Assembly (NCBI GenBank): GCA_009760855.2
Contig: WPIO01000006.1
Span: 8,162,501 to 8,226,500, forward strand
Length of the DNA: 64,000 nucleotides
Direction of reading: 5' to 3'
From: Cristatella mucedo
Lineage: Eukaryota > Bryozoa > Phylactolaemata > Cristatellidae
A model generated the notes under the pieces. It was given only the letters and a program-made list of their open reading frames with translations, had not been told where the DNA came from and ran no database searches. Position numbers and translations under genes: made by a program. Numbering within the stretch: position 1 is the stretch's first letter; each line of letters opens with the position of its first letter. Shown one piece after another: positions 48,000 to 59,629 of this stretch.

Positions 48000-48262
48000 A
48001 TCGTTACGTTAGTCAAGTCCCACGAGGTAAGCTGTTCGCTCTTCACGACCGAGGTTCTGGGTTCGAATCCTACATTGTCCGTTTGCAGCAAATGTAAAGC
48101 GCCTAGGAAGAGATTGAGTTATCTGAGGGCGCTTTATCAGGTGCATTATTAATATTATTATTATTACAGTGGGTGATTCTGTATTGCCAACTGCAAGTGG
48201 TGTTGAGAGCCGTTAAGGCTCTTCTGCAGCTTTATTAATGTGGCTATTAAATCAGTTAATGT
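48000..48262 (+). mobile_element. SINE family 1 copy split by a LINE A tail
   Basis: The left half (48000-48074) carries ACGAGGTAAGCTG, TTCACGACCGAGG and GGGTTCGAATCC (perfect box B). The right half (48165-48262) carries AGTGGGTGATTCTGTATTGCC, GAGAGCCGTTAAGGCTCTTCTG and GGCTATTAAATCAG. Joining at TACA restores the normal SINE 1 order. Confidence 0.88.
48075..48164 (+). mobile_element. 90-bp LINE family A 3'-tail insertion within SINE 1
   Basis: TTTGCAGCAAATGTAAAGCG, CCTAGGAAGAGATTGAG, GGGCGCTTTATCAGGTGC and a tail of ATT repeats. TACA at 48071-48074 and 48165-48168 is a likely target duplication. Confidence 0.88.
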
Positions 48263-48960
48263 GAATGATCAATAAATGTGCTTTGAGGAAGATCAATCTC
48301 ATAAGGGTGGGGCATAACTCCAAACCCGAACTCTCTCGCTATGGATCACAACTGAATGCGTGTGCTGGCATAAACAAAATATTTGCTCACGAATTATCAA
48401 TACGGCTGATAGCTTTTTCCAGTTCTTGACTCATTCATACTGCGAGAAATTAATGACTCAGACGTCCTAGAACAAAGAGAGGCAGCCATTCGACGTATCC
48501 ACCTACCTAATCAGCCACCTGCTGTCGTCGGTTGGGCCGGCTGACAATGGCTGACGCGGCTGACGACTAAGCAGGCGAGCAGCAAATCCGTGCCAGAGTT
48601 GCATCCGTCGGAGCATCTATCTACATCAGTAGTCGCCAGCTGTCAAGCTATGTCAGAGCTGACAATTGCACGGCAGAGCAAAACAATGAATGCAATGGAT
48701 GAAGTATAGGAGTAAAATGGATAATGGATATTGGAGTGCCATTGAGTAAGTAACAATGGAATAAGATGGCTGCCTGGGGAGTACGCAAGAGAGAGAGAGG
48801 GCGGGATCCCTCCTCGCTGGCGGCGGCTTCAGGGCATCACAGACTGGGCATGGCCGGCGTGGGTTTTGTATACCTTGCTTAGTGTCGGCATCAGGAGACA
48901 TGTCGCTCGGCCACACTACCCAGCCTGACGACAAGGTGTCTAGAAGTTGTCACACTTGCA
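48263..48960. other. unassigned DNA
   Basis: No gene or repeat recognised. Confidence 0.4.
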
Positions 48961-48961
48961 C

Positions 48962-50662
48962 GTCAAGACCCTATACCTTCATCTCTGTGGTCTTCACTAG
49001 CAGACCAACTTAGCCCTGCCATAACCAAGATTTTTAATGCTTCTCTGGGAAAAGGGGTCGTCCCAAGTCCTTCAAATCGGCAATCATTAGACCCATACTT
49101 AAAAAGCCTGGATTAGACACAGAGGTCCTTGTAAATTATCACCCAGTTTCTCCTCTTCCTTTCTTGTCACAGATTCTTGAAAGAATTGTTGCTAAGCAGC
49201 TGGTTAAACACATTGAAAAGAATGACATGTCAGAAACATTTCAATCAGAGTTCAAGAGGCAGCACTCTACTGAAACTGCTCTCCTCCGTGTTAACAATGA
49301 CATTCTACGTGGCAACGACGACGGGAATGTCACTGCCCTAGCTCTGCTGGATCTGTCTGCTGCCTTCGACACCATTGATCACGACGTTCTGCTTGAACAA
49401 TTGAGAATAGCGATCGGTCCGGCAGACAAAGCACTGGCGTGGTTTAAGTCGTTCATGTCCGATTGTGTTCAATCCGTGTCGTGTGGTGCTCAGGTCTCAC
49501 ACACGATAAGGGTCACCTGTGGAGTCCCTCAAGGGTCCTTACTCGGTCCCTTGCTGTTCTCCATTTACACACAACCTCTGGGGAAAGTGATTAAGGCCCA
49601 TGGGATAGGATATCACTTTTATGCTGACGATACTCAGTTATATTTTTCATTCAAACCGTTGGAATCTGCTGCAGCAACTGAAAAATTGAATGCATGCCTT
49701 GCCGATATTCGATCCTGGATGTCGGAAAACTTCCTGAAATTAAATGACGATAACACCGAACTGCTGCTCATAGGACACCCTAAGCGTGTGGCTGGATTAA
49801 AGGGCTTCGCTCTTTTAATATGTGATGCTGTTGTGCGACCATCACCACGTGCTCGAAATTTAGGTGTCGTTTTCCACAACTGCCTCAATTTTAAAATCTT
49901 AATACAGAAGACTGCTTTTGCAGCTAGCCATCTCGTCCGATCCCTATCCAAGATTAGGAGCTGTCCTCCACAGTGGCTTGTAAAAAATTTAACTAGCTCC
50001 TCAGTTATGTCTCGGCTTGATTATTGCAATTCCCTATTGGCTGGGCTACAGAAAAAAGCGACTAGGCCACAGCAGCTCACTAGGAATATGGCTGCAAGGC
50101 TAGTCTTCAAGTCCCACAAGTTTGAGCACGTGTCTCTTTTGCTAAAAGAGCTAAGATGGATGCCGGTTGACCAACATATTCAGAGCAAGGTTCTTACGCT
50201 GACCCACAAGGCCCGCCACGGCTTGACTCCTTCGTACCTAGCTGAACTACTGCATCAGTTTCAGCCTGTTCGCGCCCTCAGGTCATGTGTGGACAATACA
50301 TTAGCTGTTCCATTCCTCCGCCTAAAGACCGTTGGCGACAGAAGCTTTAGCTCTGCAGGTCGTAGACTGTGGAACTCGCTTCTACAATTCTTACGCAACG
50401 ACAACTACTCTCCTACTGCCGACTATGGCTCATCCTTTTCAGCGGTCCTGAGTTGCTACTTCCATGCTACTCACTACCTCAACTGCTCTCGTGACTCTGC
50501 TATGCTTCCCACTTTCTCTTTGTTGCGTGAGACGAAGTCTGTTGGCTACCGAATGCGTACCGAAAGCCGCTTAGGCTGCGAGTGCGCTATACAAAACTCT
50601 TCTGCGTAACACCCACATGGTCTTTATGACTTTGTGGAGTTACAGACAGAGATACATTAAGT
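48962..50662 (+). mobile_element. LINE family B, most complete copy, with a 481-codon RT frame
   Basis: 5'-truncated CR1/L2-like LINE. An uninterrupted frame at 49164-50609 holds the reverse transcriptase: [94 protein letters not shown] with the catalytic YADD at 49620-49631 (residues 153-156), [64 protein letters not shown] and [16 protein letters not shown]. The missing N-terminus includes the endonuclease and early RT; 48962-49163 carries the preceding part with indels ([13 protein letters not shown]-like). It has the 13 bases lost in the copies at 38383 and 44383. It ends CACCCACATGGTCTTTATGAC and GATACATTAA with only a trace of the (TTACA)n tail. Not autonomous, since the 5' part is absent. 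Confidence 0.95.
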
Positions 50663-50669
50663 TTTTTGC

Positions 50670-52190
50670 AAGCACTCTAACCCTAGGAAACGATATGGGT
50701 CTATGCCAAAGCCAAAATGACTTCTTCCGGGGCTCCTGTGAATACGGGCTCGGACGTGAAGAATGCGATCGTGCCGCTTCGTGGGGACGCTCGCGTCGCA
50801 TACAGACCTTTCGAGCTGGCCTTTGGTCTTTGGCCTTTGGTCTGTGTCTAGGCTCGCGAGGCTTGCAGGCCTGCATCGCGTCGCTGTCGCCAGCCTCGCG
50901 TCGCCTTTGGGTGGCCGACGGATGGGGTAGCAAGCCTTTCTTCGGCCTCGCCCGCCGTGCCGATCCGCTGAGATAGGTCTGCAAGAACGCTCAGAGCGAG
51001 CTTGGCTACTCATTGGACCTCGCTAGCAGCCGATGCCCTGGCGCATTTGCGCCGCTTGAGCAGTGAGCTAACGTCGGTCGCCAAAGACTGCACCGGCTGC
51101 CGAAGTACTAGCGAAAACGAGCGAGGCTTCCTTATAACCAACTGTGCGTAGCTTCACACTCAATTCCGAGCGGTTGAAGAATACGAGAGAGTTCACTGAA
51201 GTTAGTTAGCCGGTAGTTCACTGAAAGCAGCCGGATGCTGCGCTAGCACGCTGCGAAGCATGCGTCGCACTCGCGTCGCCTCGCACCGGCCTAGCTGCCA
51301 TTTTGCCTAGCTGCCATTTTGCAAAAGGCGGCGGCTGAGAACTTGCTCTCTGCGCGTTTCGCGTTCCCCATGGCGTGAGCTTGCTACTTTGGTCGTTAAA
51401 GGCGAGCACCTTATACCGGCCGGGCCAATCTAGCGCCCCGCCGAGACATCAGGGCGCGAAACTATTCGGACAGCCGATCTCCCGTAGGACTGGCGGTAAT
51501 CGGGTCATCTGGCCTAGCAGAAGTGCCCTTACTTGCGTCAAGTGTATAGCTCACCGAGCTCGAACTTTTGTCGGAGTTCTTCGTCGGAGTTTATTGTAAA
51601 GTAGAAATGACTTCGCTCTCGTGGGCACCAAACGGCGGCCGCTCTTTGGACGCTCTATTATTGCTCGATATCGACTCACTCTTACACATTGCTGTTGTAG
51701 AAAATACGATGCGTACGGCATTTACCTTTCTGGAAACCTTGAGTACTGCTTATGCCAATAGTAGCATGCTTTACCGTAGCATCGATCAACTGTCCGAAGA
51801 CCGGACTGCCTTTGAACTGCTCACAAAGGCGTGGAGGAAGTCGTTCGCGTGACAGCAGAAGTTAAGAGGAACGGCTGTGCGCGTGCACACATTGAGCTGG
51901 CTAGTAGACCCGATGCAAATACCGCCCAGTTCTACCCACAAATGGCTTGCAAAGCTCCTAACACAGATTTGACAGCCACTTGAGGTACTTGACTACCTGA
52001 AAGCTTCTCGACTTCTTGCTGACGTTCATAATGTGAATCCTGAAATGGTCGAACCCTTATGATAAACCATTTTGAACTTCATTGTAGGCTTACACGACAA
52101 AGCCTTGCTTAGAAGTACAATGCCGGCAAACTTGTGAGCCACCAACCGTAGGTGTGATCGTGGAAAACAATTAGTCATTGAACATGTACA
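50670..52190. other. unassigned, locally GC-rich DNA
   Basis: Contains a short tandem GGCCTTTGGTCTTTGGCCTTTGG (about 50818-50840) and a two-copy CTAGCTGCCATTTTGC (51291-51322). An 81-codon frame from ATG 51607 to 51852 (MTSLSWAPNGG.. ending KAWRKSFA) is moderately helical but unrecognised and unsupported by splice signals. Confidence 0.4.
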
Positions 52191-52196
52191 AAATAG

Positions 52197-52275
52197 CTAA
52201 TTTAGCAGCCTCTTTTGTGTAGCGGCAGAAGAGCCTTAATGGCTATCACTACCGCTTGCAGTAGCAACAATGGAA
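52197..52275 (-). mobile_element. SINE family 1, 3' fragment
   Basis: Complement of the SINE 1 3' half: TAATTTAGCAGCCTCTTTTGTGTAGCGGCAGAAGAGCC then GGCTATCACTACCGCTTGCAGT. The 5' half is missing. Confidence 0.75.
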
Positions 52276-52603
52276 CACCCGACTAATGAAAGTTCGACTT
52301 ACGAAAATTCGAAGATACAAAATCGATCACGGCCTAGCAAAAAATTGGAAAATCAAAATGTATGTAATAAAACTAACAAAACTCGAGCGCGGTTTGTATA
52401 TTTAACAACGCCGCAAACAGTAGGGAGGAAACGATGTCTGACAGTTATAAATTGTGGATACTGAGGGCTCTCCCTGGCTTGCTTGACTTGCTAGAGATAA
52501 GACCTGTTAAGTGTGACCTTGAGCTTCCTTGTGTTTTGTGTTGTGATCTTACCGTTCACTGCTTTATTACGTTGTTTACTACTATTCGCTCCTTTTTTAG
52601 ATA

Positions 52604-53228
52604 TTGTGCTTATTTACAGATGGCCAAAAAAAACGCAAAAGTAGCACCTCTCCATCTCTTGGAGAAAAGAAGCAGAGGAGAGCAACTTCTCTTGAGAAGA
52701 AAATGATTGCCATAGGGGAAAAAAAGAATCCGGTAAGACTGACCGTGATTTCATGTGAAACTGGCTTATCCGCTTCTACCATCTCCGCTACTCTGAAGGA
52801 TAACCAACGAGTTATTTAGCTGTTGTAAAGTCTGCTGCGTCCACCAAATCGACAATCATCACATCAAAGAGAAGTGGGAATATCGACGAGATGGAGAAAT
52901 GTCTGTCTTCTTTTGGACGGAAGACCAAAATAAGAAGCTCGTGCTTCTTACTATGTTGACCGTTCAAGCTAAAGGGAGGAGCCTCTTCAATGACCTCATG
53001 AGGCAGCGTAAGGATCCAGCCTGCGATCAAGTATTTACTGCAAAGCATGGCTGGTTTGACCGCTTCAGAAAATACAATTCATTCCACAGTTATTAAAATC
53101 AAAAGCTAAGCTGCTAAGTAAAAGCTATGCTGCAAGTGCTGATATTGAAGCTGCGGGGAAGTATCAAGAGGAACTGAATAAACCAATTAAGTAAGAAAAC
53201 TATTTGCTAGAACAGATTTTTAGCTCGA
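52604..53228 (+). pseudogene. pogo/Tigger-type transposase remnant
   Basis: N-terminal half of a Tigger-like (CENP-B-related) transposase spread over frames: basic start KKRKSSTSPSLGEKKQR, first helix-turn-helix RLTVISCETGLSASTISATL (52733 on), FWTEDQNKKLVLLTMLTVQA (52911 on), GRSLFNDLMRQRKDPACDQV, second DNA-binding part ending FTAKHGWFDRFRKYNSFHS (to 53093), then YAASADIEAAGKYQEELNKP and NYLLEQIF (to about 53220). The next family landmark, the first catalytic Asp, is absent because a minisatellite starts here. Stops and frameshifts throughout. CGACTTACGAAAATTCGA at 52294-52311 could be an eroded left end; no right end found. Confidence 0.8.
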
Positions 53229-53231
53229 ATA

Positions 53232-53447
53232 TCGCTCCTCTGTCGCTCCTCAATCGCTCCACTGTCGCTCCTCAGTCGCTCATCAGTCGCTCCGCTGTCG
53301 CTCCTCTGTCGCTCCTCAGTCGCTCCTCTGTCGCTTCTCAGTCGCTCCTCTGTCGCTTATCTGTCGCTCCTCTGTTGCTCCACTGTCGCTCCTCAGTCGC
53401 TCCTCAGTCGCTCCTCAGTCGCTCCTCTGTCGCTCCTCTGTCGCTCG
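53232..53447. repeat. 11-bp minisatellite, about 19.5 copies
   Basis: Unit TCGCTCCTCTG or TCGCTCCTCAG in tandem with few other variants. Because 11 x 3 = 33, the + frame stays open through it with an 11-residue period (RSSVAPQSLLS type), but it is not a credible protein. It breaks the Tigger frame right after EQIF. Confidence 0.95.
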
Positions 53448-53449
53448 TG

Positions 53450-55265
53450 AAATGCAGTTAGTAGGAGAAAGGACTGCAACTTTAGAAGATACCGTAAAGT
53501 TGAAAGGCAAGTTAATGACTTACTTGCCTGCCAACGTGAAATCTTTCGAGAAAGGAAAAAGCGAACAAAACAGTCGAAGCTCAATTCTTATTTCATCAAA
53601 ATAAAAACCAATGAACCCTAAATATTCACGAGCAAAGCACCTGATTCACCTCACTTCACCAGTCACGACAATCTAGGGGAATAGGAAGTCGATGATACTC
53701 CAGCAAGATCACCAACTCGTCTTCACCCTCCTCCCAAAAGTACTCAATGTACAGTACAACAACTACCAGTTTTAGAGTGCCCAAAAATATTCCACATTAT
53801 GGTATGTAAATATAAACTTACTTACATGCTCCTATTTATTTCTTATCTGTTACGGATTTGAAACAAATTCCAATTCGTCTACCTCTCTATGTTTTCGTCA
53901 GAACGTGTCGTAGTAGAACATTTCAAATACCATTCTCGACTTACAGTAGCGGTACAGCGAGCGAACATGCTATTGAAAGGCTTCTTTGCATATTTGACGG
54001 AGTTCGCTATTAAGAGACTCATTATCTGGTTTGAACTTCTGAGAGCATCTAGTGTGTCGAGCCAATCCGCACCACTTTAATTACTACAGGACATCACGGT
54101 ATAGCCCCCTAAGAGAACTAAATATCCTCATGGGCATCTCGCGTGCGCTTGTCTGTCGAGGCCCTCCTTACGCCAAGCAAGAGCAGGAGCCTGTGTATCC
54201 CTAGTGGTGGCTTGGAAAGCCGATGCAGTAGGAAAAAAAAGGTAGCCACTTTGCGTTGGCATGACTGTTAAAGCCTCGCGCCGCTTACCATATAGGAGAG
54301 ACTTCCCTGCTGCGTGCTTAAACGCTCGTTCGGTAAGCGGCGTCTCGCATCGTGTACCGCTCTCCCTTGATGGAGGTCGTAGCCGAACAGCACTTTTGCT
54401 AAACTTTTTGAGCTGAATAAACAACAAGGACGACCAAATACAAGCGAGCTTGCTAAAAGCGCGCCTAAAGAGCGCGAGCGGAGATAACCGGACGGCCATA
54501 AAAGGATCGAGTCCTCCTGAGCGTGGGGAGCCAGCTGAGGCGAATTTGCTCGCCGTTCAGAAGCTCGGTAAAATGCACCCAGACCCGTCTAATGTCGAGC
54601 GCCGACTTTTGCTGTTCCTGTGGAAAGGATTTCCGTCACTCAATCTCCGTGAAGCGATCAAACTCTGTGCGAGTGGTTTCGAGCTTGCACCTGAGCCGTT
54701 GGATGGAAAGTCACGGGACTCCTCATGCTTCATTGTAGAAAATAAACCACCTTGCAATTGAAAACTTGGATTATTCGAATTGACCGACTCGCTTCTAGCA
54801 TGAGCCGAGCAACGAAACAATGGCCCGTTCTGCAATGAAAGCGAAGCCGAGGGATTGGCGTAGCCGTGAATGATGAGCGACAATCAACGAATACTTTCGG
54901 AATTGAAATTCACTCGGTCTCGCCCAGACCTCGCCGAAGTTGGCAAACGAGTAGCTTCAATTCAAATGCCGCGCCAGTTGCATTTCCCATTTAGTTTCCG
55001 ATGCAGGCCAGTAATGCTCGCACGATTGATTGATTGCACCTTATCTGCTCAGACAGCTGTTTACACAAGGTAGCTACGAGATACCTGTAGCTATACCTGT
55101 AGATACGTGTACACCTGTAGCTCGGCAGGGCAAACATTTTGGACGCAGCGAGATTCGGAGGGCTCGCGAGCGTCCAAAGGGCAGATCATTCGCCGAGAGC
55201 CGACAGCTTGATATTGGCGAGCCGACGTTGGGCGCCGAAATTCGACGCTGCGTTGCATTCCGCCT
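53450..55265. other. unassigned DNA; possible eroded Tigger 3' part at its start
   Basis: The short stretch 53459-53600 may be Tigger-derived but is not assignable. Remaining 1.7 kb: no recognisable gene. A small ACCTGTAG triplication lies at about 55083-55121. Confidence 0.35.
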
Positions 55266-55269
55266 GCAG

Positions 55270-55528
55270 GACTTATGCCGACTATGGCACATCTTTTTCA
55301 GCGGTCCTGAACTGCTACTTCTATGCTACTCACTACCTCAACTGCTCTCCTAACTCTGCTATGCTTCCCACTTTCTCTTTGTTGCGTGAGACGAAGTCTG
55401 TTGGCTACCGAATGCGTACCGAAAGCCGCTTAGGCTGCGAGTGCGCTATACAAAACTCTCCCGCGTAACACCCACATGGTCTGTATGACTTTGTGGAGTT
55501 ACTGACGGAGATACATTACATTACATAC
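55270..55528 (+). mobile_element. LINE family B, 3'-end fragment with full tail
   Basis: Frame: [60 protein letters not shown]; then CACCCACATGGTCTGTATGAC and GATACATTACATTACATAC. Nearly identical to 39009-39258. Confidence 0.93.
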
Positions 55529-55792
55529 GAGAGCGGCAGAATAATCGACGCGCCCTTCTTCTCCGCACGGCCTTCACTACTTGGCTGCTCAAAAAATCCG
55601 CAAGGTCCTTTAGCCGGAATGTGCTGGCCATCGAAGCAAGCATCGCGGGGCATTTGTACGACTGCAGATTGCCCCTCGATGCGATTAGTGCGAAAGGCAC
55701 GTCGCCGCCTAGATGATCTGTCGCGACCTGGCACCCTCTGCCGGATGAAAACTGGCGAGGTTAAAAGTGAAGCGCCTATCGCTTATGTAACG

Positions 55793-55916
55793 CGATGCAA
55801 TGCATCTCCGCCTGTAACTCCACAAAGCCGTAAAGACTAAGCGGGCGCTACCCAGGAGAGTTTTGCATAGCGCACTCTCAGCCTAAGCGGCTTTCGTTAC
55901 GCATTCGGTAGTCGGT
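55793..55916 (-). mobile_element. LINE family B, 3'-end fragment
   Basis: - strand: CCGAATGCGTAACGAAAGCCGCTTAGGCTGAGAG, GCTATGCAAAACTCTCCTGGGTA, GGCTTTGTGGAGTTACAGGCGGAGATGCATTGCAT (degenerate tail). Confidence 0.85.
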
Positions 55917-56179
55917 ATATCGCGCGAAAGATGTCTGCCATTGGCCATTTTTTATACTTTTGAGAGATTAGCAATTGCAAAATAAAACAACCCGTGTAAA
56001 AAATTAAGTAAAAGTGCACTAGGCAGTGTTATCTATTGTTTCACGTTTGATACTTTCATCGCAGAACTACTGGCAGTTGTCTTGAGCCATAAGCAACATA
56101 CCTTACGCTTGTTGATGCTCTACAGTGGATTCCTGCACTCAAGTGGTACTTACCGTAGCCAAATTAGTCCATCCGTTTG

Positions 56180-56480
56180 TAATTTTCTAGTGCATACTTC
56201 GCAACTCAAGTTGCAGGTGTTCTGCCTGTGCAATACGACGCATATACCTGATACAACGCTGCAGCTAGGTTTGTCGGTCATAAAATGACGACACTGCCAC
56301 GTTACATAGCTTCTCTCTTACCAGCACGGCTCCTTATCAAGCAGCACATTAACTTATGAATCTTGTCAATCACTTTCAGATCCCTCCATTCTGTCGGTTG
56401 GCTTTACCTATCTAAACAGCTGCTGCCGTGACTATCGTAGACAAGGCGTCTTCCTTTCTATCTGGAATCTCTTGACGAGT
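56180..56480 (+). mobile_element. very old LINE family A fragment
   Basis: ACGCTGCAGCTAGGTTTGTCGGTC, TTATCAAGCAGCACATTAACTTATGAATC and CACTTTCAGATCCCTCCATTCTGTCGGTTGGCT follow the LINE A region encoding QNSAARLVC..KQRIDFKV..FRSLHSLAP. Heavily mutated. Confidence 0.55.
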
Positions 56481-56489
56481 TCATTAGTT

Positions 56490-57350
56490 CTCATGCACCA
56501 ACAGCCCGAAACTCTCCACGCATTGACACAAATTGACAGCACATTTCCAGCAAAATAGAAACCCGCCTGATTCTCACACCGTTGGTTTCTTCCACGTACG
56601 TAGTCATAAAAGCACTCTACATGCTACCGCGTCATGATTTTATCTGCAGTAAGTTTACACGGTTCCTTTTTGGCTTGTGGGAAAGTATCGAGACATATAT
56701 TTAGTCCTCCTACTGTCCTGTATAAACGATGTATTATTATAGTCTGCTTGATTGAGGACCAACGTTAGGACTCCACTCTCTACAGACGGAAAAAATTCTT
56801 ATAGGCGTAGTCAAGAATGCTCATGCAAGGATGCATCGCACCGTCCTATTCGCCTAACGACAGTATTTTTTGTGTAACCTGGCAGGAGTTGAAACGAAGC
56901 CTTTGATGACCGCGAATACACGATCACAAATGCTTTTGATACAGAGCACTACTGATCTGCCATTCTCGTGAATGTTCACATCGTGCATAAAGTTACTTTT
57001 TCCTCATTTCTATGCTCGGTTTGAATCCACTCGCAGCTCGCAGATAAATAAAAACCTGTCGGAAGCTTGCAACTCTCAAGAACGATTCAGAAGCATTTCC
57101 GTGGAAGGTTTAAGTGAGAGCGAAAACTATCCGACCGAAGCAAGTTGCTTTAACGAATGCCACTGCAACAGACTCCGATTTGCTGGCTTTTGCACACAAA
57201 AGTCCTCGGTTGCACACCAGAGTCGCACGGCTCCTCGAAATCGATGATGAAGCTTGTGTAGTGCTGCTGCTAGGCAAACGCAGTGACTGGGCAGGTCATT
57301 TTTTTGGAATAGGCAAGTCAGCAAGAGCCGCAGAAGCTCCTCATTAGAAG
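56490..57350. other. unassigned DNA
   Basis: No gene or repeat recognised. Confidence 0.4.
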
Positions 57351-57351
57351 A

Positions 57352-57645
57352 AAGAGGCTTCAAGGTCGTGGGCCCGAGCCCTGTCATATGGCACGTACTG
57401 CCAGTGGTCCTGAGAGCTGCTACTTCCATGCTACTCACCACTTCAGCTGCTCTGCTGACTCTGCTATGCTTCTCACTTTTTCTTTGCTGAGTGAGACGAA
57501 GTCTGCTGGCTACCGAATGCGCACTGAAAGCCGCTTAGGCTGTGAGTATGCTATACAGAGCTCTCCCGCGAACACCCACATAGTCTTACCCTGGATAGAG
57601 AGTAAGCACTCTCCAAGGGTGCTATACATAATCTTTTACATATTA
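57352..57645 (+). mobile_element. SINE family 2 copy split by a LINE B fragment
   Basis: The left part (to about 57407) has GCTTCAAGGTCGTGGGCCCGAGCCCTG and GGCACGT; the right part (from about 57590) has CCCTGGATAGAGAGTAAGCACTCTCCAAGGGTGCTATACATAATC. Together they give the SINE 2 order seen at 29325-29462. Confidence 0.6.
57408..57589 (+). mobile_element. LINE family B internal 3' fragment inside SINE 2
   Basis: [46 protein letters not shown] in frame, CTATACAGAGCTCTCCCGCG, ending CACCCACATAGTCTTA. It lacks the (TTACA)n tail, unusual for a target-primed insertion. Confidence 0.85.
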
Positions 57646-57649
57646 CTAG

Positions 57650-58135
57650 ATACACATGCTTAACTTCATTTCACTACAATCCAGTCATTCTCAAAGTCTG
57701 GGTGCATATGCCTTGGGGTAGCTAGCAGCAGGGCACTAGATAAAGGCAGTGCCAGTGTAGTGGTCCAGACAGGCTTTGTGCTATCTAGCAGACTGCCTTG
57801 GAAATTGGACAACCGCTTTTCACCTTCTCTGCAAGCACGTCGACCACAAGTGAGTCTGCATGCTGCTGGAGAACTAATCTTTGATCCAAAAAGCAAACAG
57901 CCTGATTCAGTAGCAGTGCAGTGCCGTCCCTGCACTCCCTATAGGTGTCTTTGTTTTGGTGAATCTAAGTGCAGGCAACCATTGTTTTGTGGCTGGTGCC
58001 GGCAGCCTATCTAGACTGCCCATATTTACTCCCTGCCACAAGCTCAGATTCTGCCAAGCCGAGTCAACTCCCATTTCCTAGTGTCGTCACGAATCGAAGA
58101 AAAGCAGCACAGTTTGAGAAAGACAGATAGTAAGC
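57650..58135. other. unassigned DNA
   Basis: Nothing recognised before the GA array. Confidence 0.4.
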
Positions 58136-58139
58136 AACA

Positions 58140-58497
<358 letters not shown>

Positions 58498-58499
58498 TA

Positions 58500-59220
58500 G
58501 CTGCAGGTACCAAGGACAGGAAATGCAAAGCTAAATAAACCGCCACCGCAGAATCGACTGCTTTTGCTTCGTAAGCACAGCCAGCGACTGTAAAAAGCAC
58601 TGCCACTGAGCAATCGCCACCAGATGCACATAAAGAGGCTGGCTTCTGCCAGTGCTATACGGTATACCTACTTCCAGGTATCATAGTACTGCACTGTCAC
58701 AGCCAAGTCTACAAAATAAGATCTTACAACGAGCCAAGAAATTGTTGTGCCTAAGTATTGATGAGTTGTGGAACTCTTTGGCAGACCTTTGCAATTTTAT
58801 AAGGTCAAGTTGTGTGCTCGTGAAGGTATCCCTATGCTGTTCACCTCAGGGCTCAGCTGGTTGATGATCGAGTCTATAGAGGTTCGACTCTATTGTTCAC
58901 TCTAGTCCTTGGCCGTCTTTGACAGTAAAGAAACCACTCTTGCAAGTCATGAATGTACACCTCACGGACAACGCAATTAGCTATGGTCCACATTCGTCGG
59001 GGTGGGATAAAGAACTGATGACATAGTGCCAGTACCGAATCATGCTGGCAGCAGCAGCTCCAGCAGCGGTCTCAGCAGCCGTGGAATAGACTGGCCACTA
59101 AGGAAAGTACAGGTCACAGCTACGGGGATGCCAGGTTACGCTGGTAAACGCCAACAGCTAGCTGGCCTTTGTCGGGACAGTGCTGTTTGAGATGGTACAT
59201 ATTCCGGATATAGGAGGTTT
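58500..59220. other. unassigned DNA
   Basis: No recognised gene or repeat; short CAG/AGC-rich patch near 59045-59075. Confidence 0.4.
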
Positions 59221-59234
59221 ATGCCGGATTTATC

Positions 59235-59440
59235 TTATGCAACGACAACTACTCTCCCGTTGCCGACTATGGTAAATCTTTTCCAGCAGTCCTGAGTTGC
59301 TACTTCCATGCTACTCACTACCTCAACTGCTCTCCTGACTCTGCTATACTTCCTACTTTCTCTTTGTGAGATGAAGTCTATTGGCTACCGGATGCGTACC
59401 GAAAGCCGCTAAGGCTGTGAGTGTGCTATACAGAGCTCTC
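59235..59440 (+). mobile_element. LINE family B, 3' fragment lacking the tail
   Basis: TATGCAACGACAACTACTCTCC, GACTATGGTAAATCTTTTCCAGCAGTCC, GCTACCGGATGCGTACCGAAAGCCGC and GCTATACAGAGCTCTC; similarity stops there. Shares the CAGAGCTCTC variant with the fragment at 57408. Confidence 0.85.
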
Positions 59441-59457
59441 ATATACATATTTGTTTG

Positions 59458-59625
59458 TCCCTGGGTCTAAGCCCACGGCTAAGGTGCTAGTTCTTCAGGA
59501 CCCGAGCGTCGTGGATGCAGTCCTGCAGCTGGCAACCTACTATTGCCCACTGCAAGTAGTGATGACAAGCCATTTAGACTCTTCAGCTGCTGTATAAATG
59601 AGGCTGTAAAAATGAGGCCATTAAT
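59458..59625 (+). mobile_element. SINE family 1-related copy
   Basis: GGGTCTAAGCCCACGGCTAAGGTGC, GATGCAGTCCTGCAG, CCCACTGCAAGTAGTGATGACAAGCCATTTAGACTCTTCAG, TGTATAAATGAGGCTG. Same subgroup as 37868-38045. Confidence 0.6.
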
Positions 59626-59629
59626 TAAT

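Noticed and set aside
49164-50609. 481-codon intact frame as a possible host gene
   Set aside because: RT motifs ([21 protein letters not shown]) and several other copies in the window show it is a LINE fragment without its N-terminal part.
51568-51852. 94-codon frame (81 codons from ATG 51607) as a gene
   Set aside because: No recognisable family, no splice or promoter context, and a length within chance for locally GC-richer DNA.
53232-53447. CRISPR-like or coding repeat protein
   Set aside because: Direct 11-bp tandem with no spacers; a minisatellite. The open frame follows from the 11-bp unit lacking stops.
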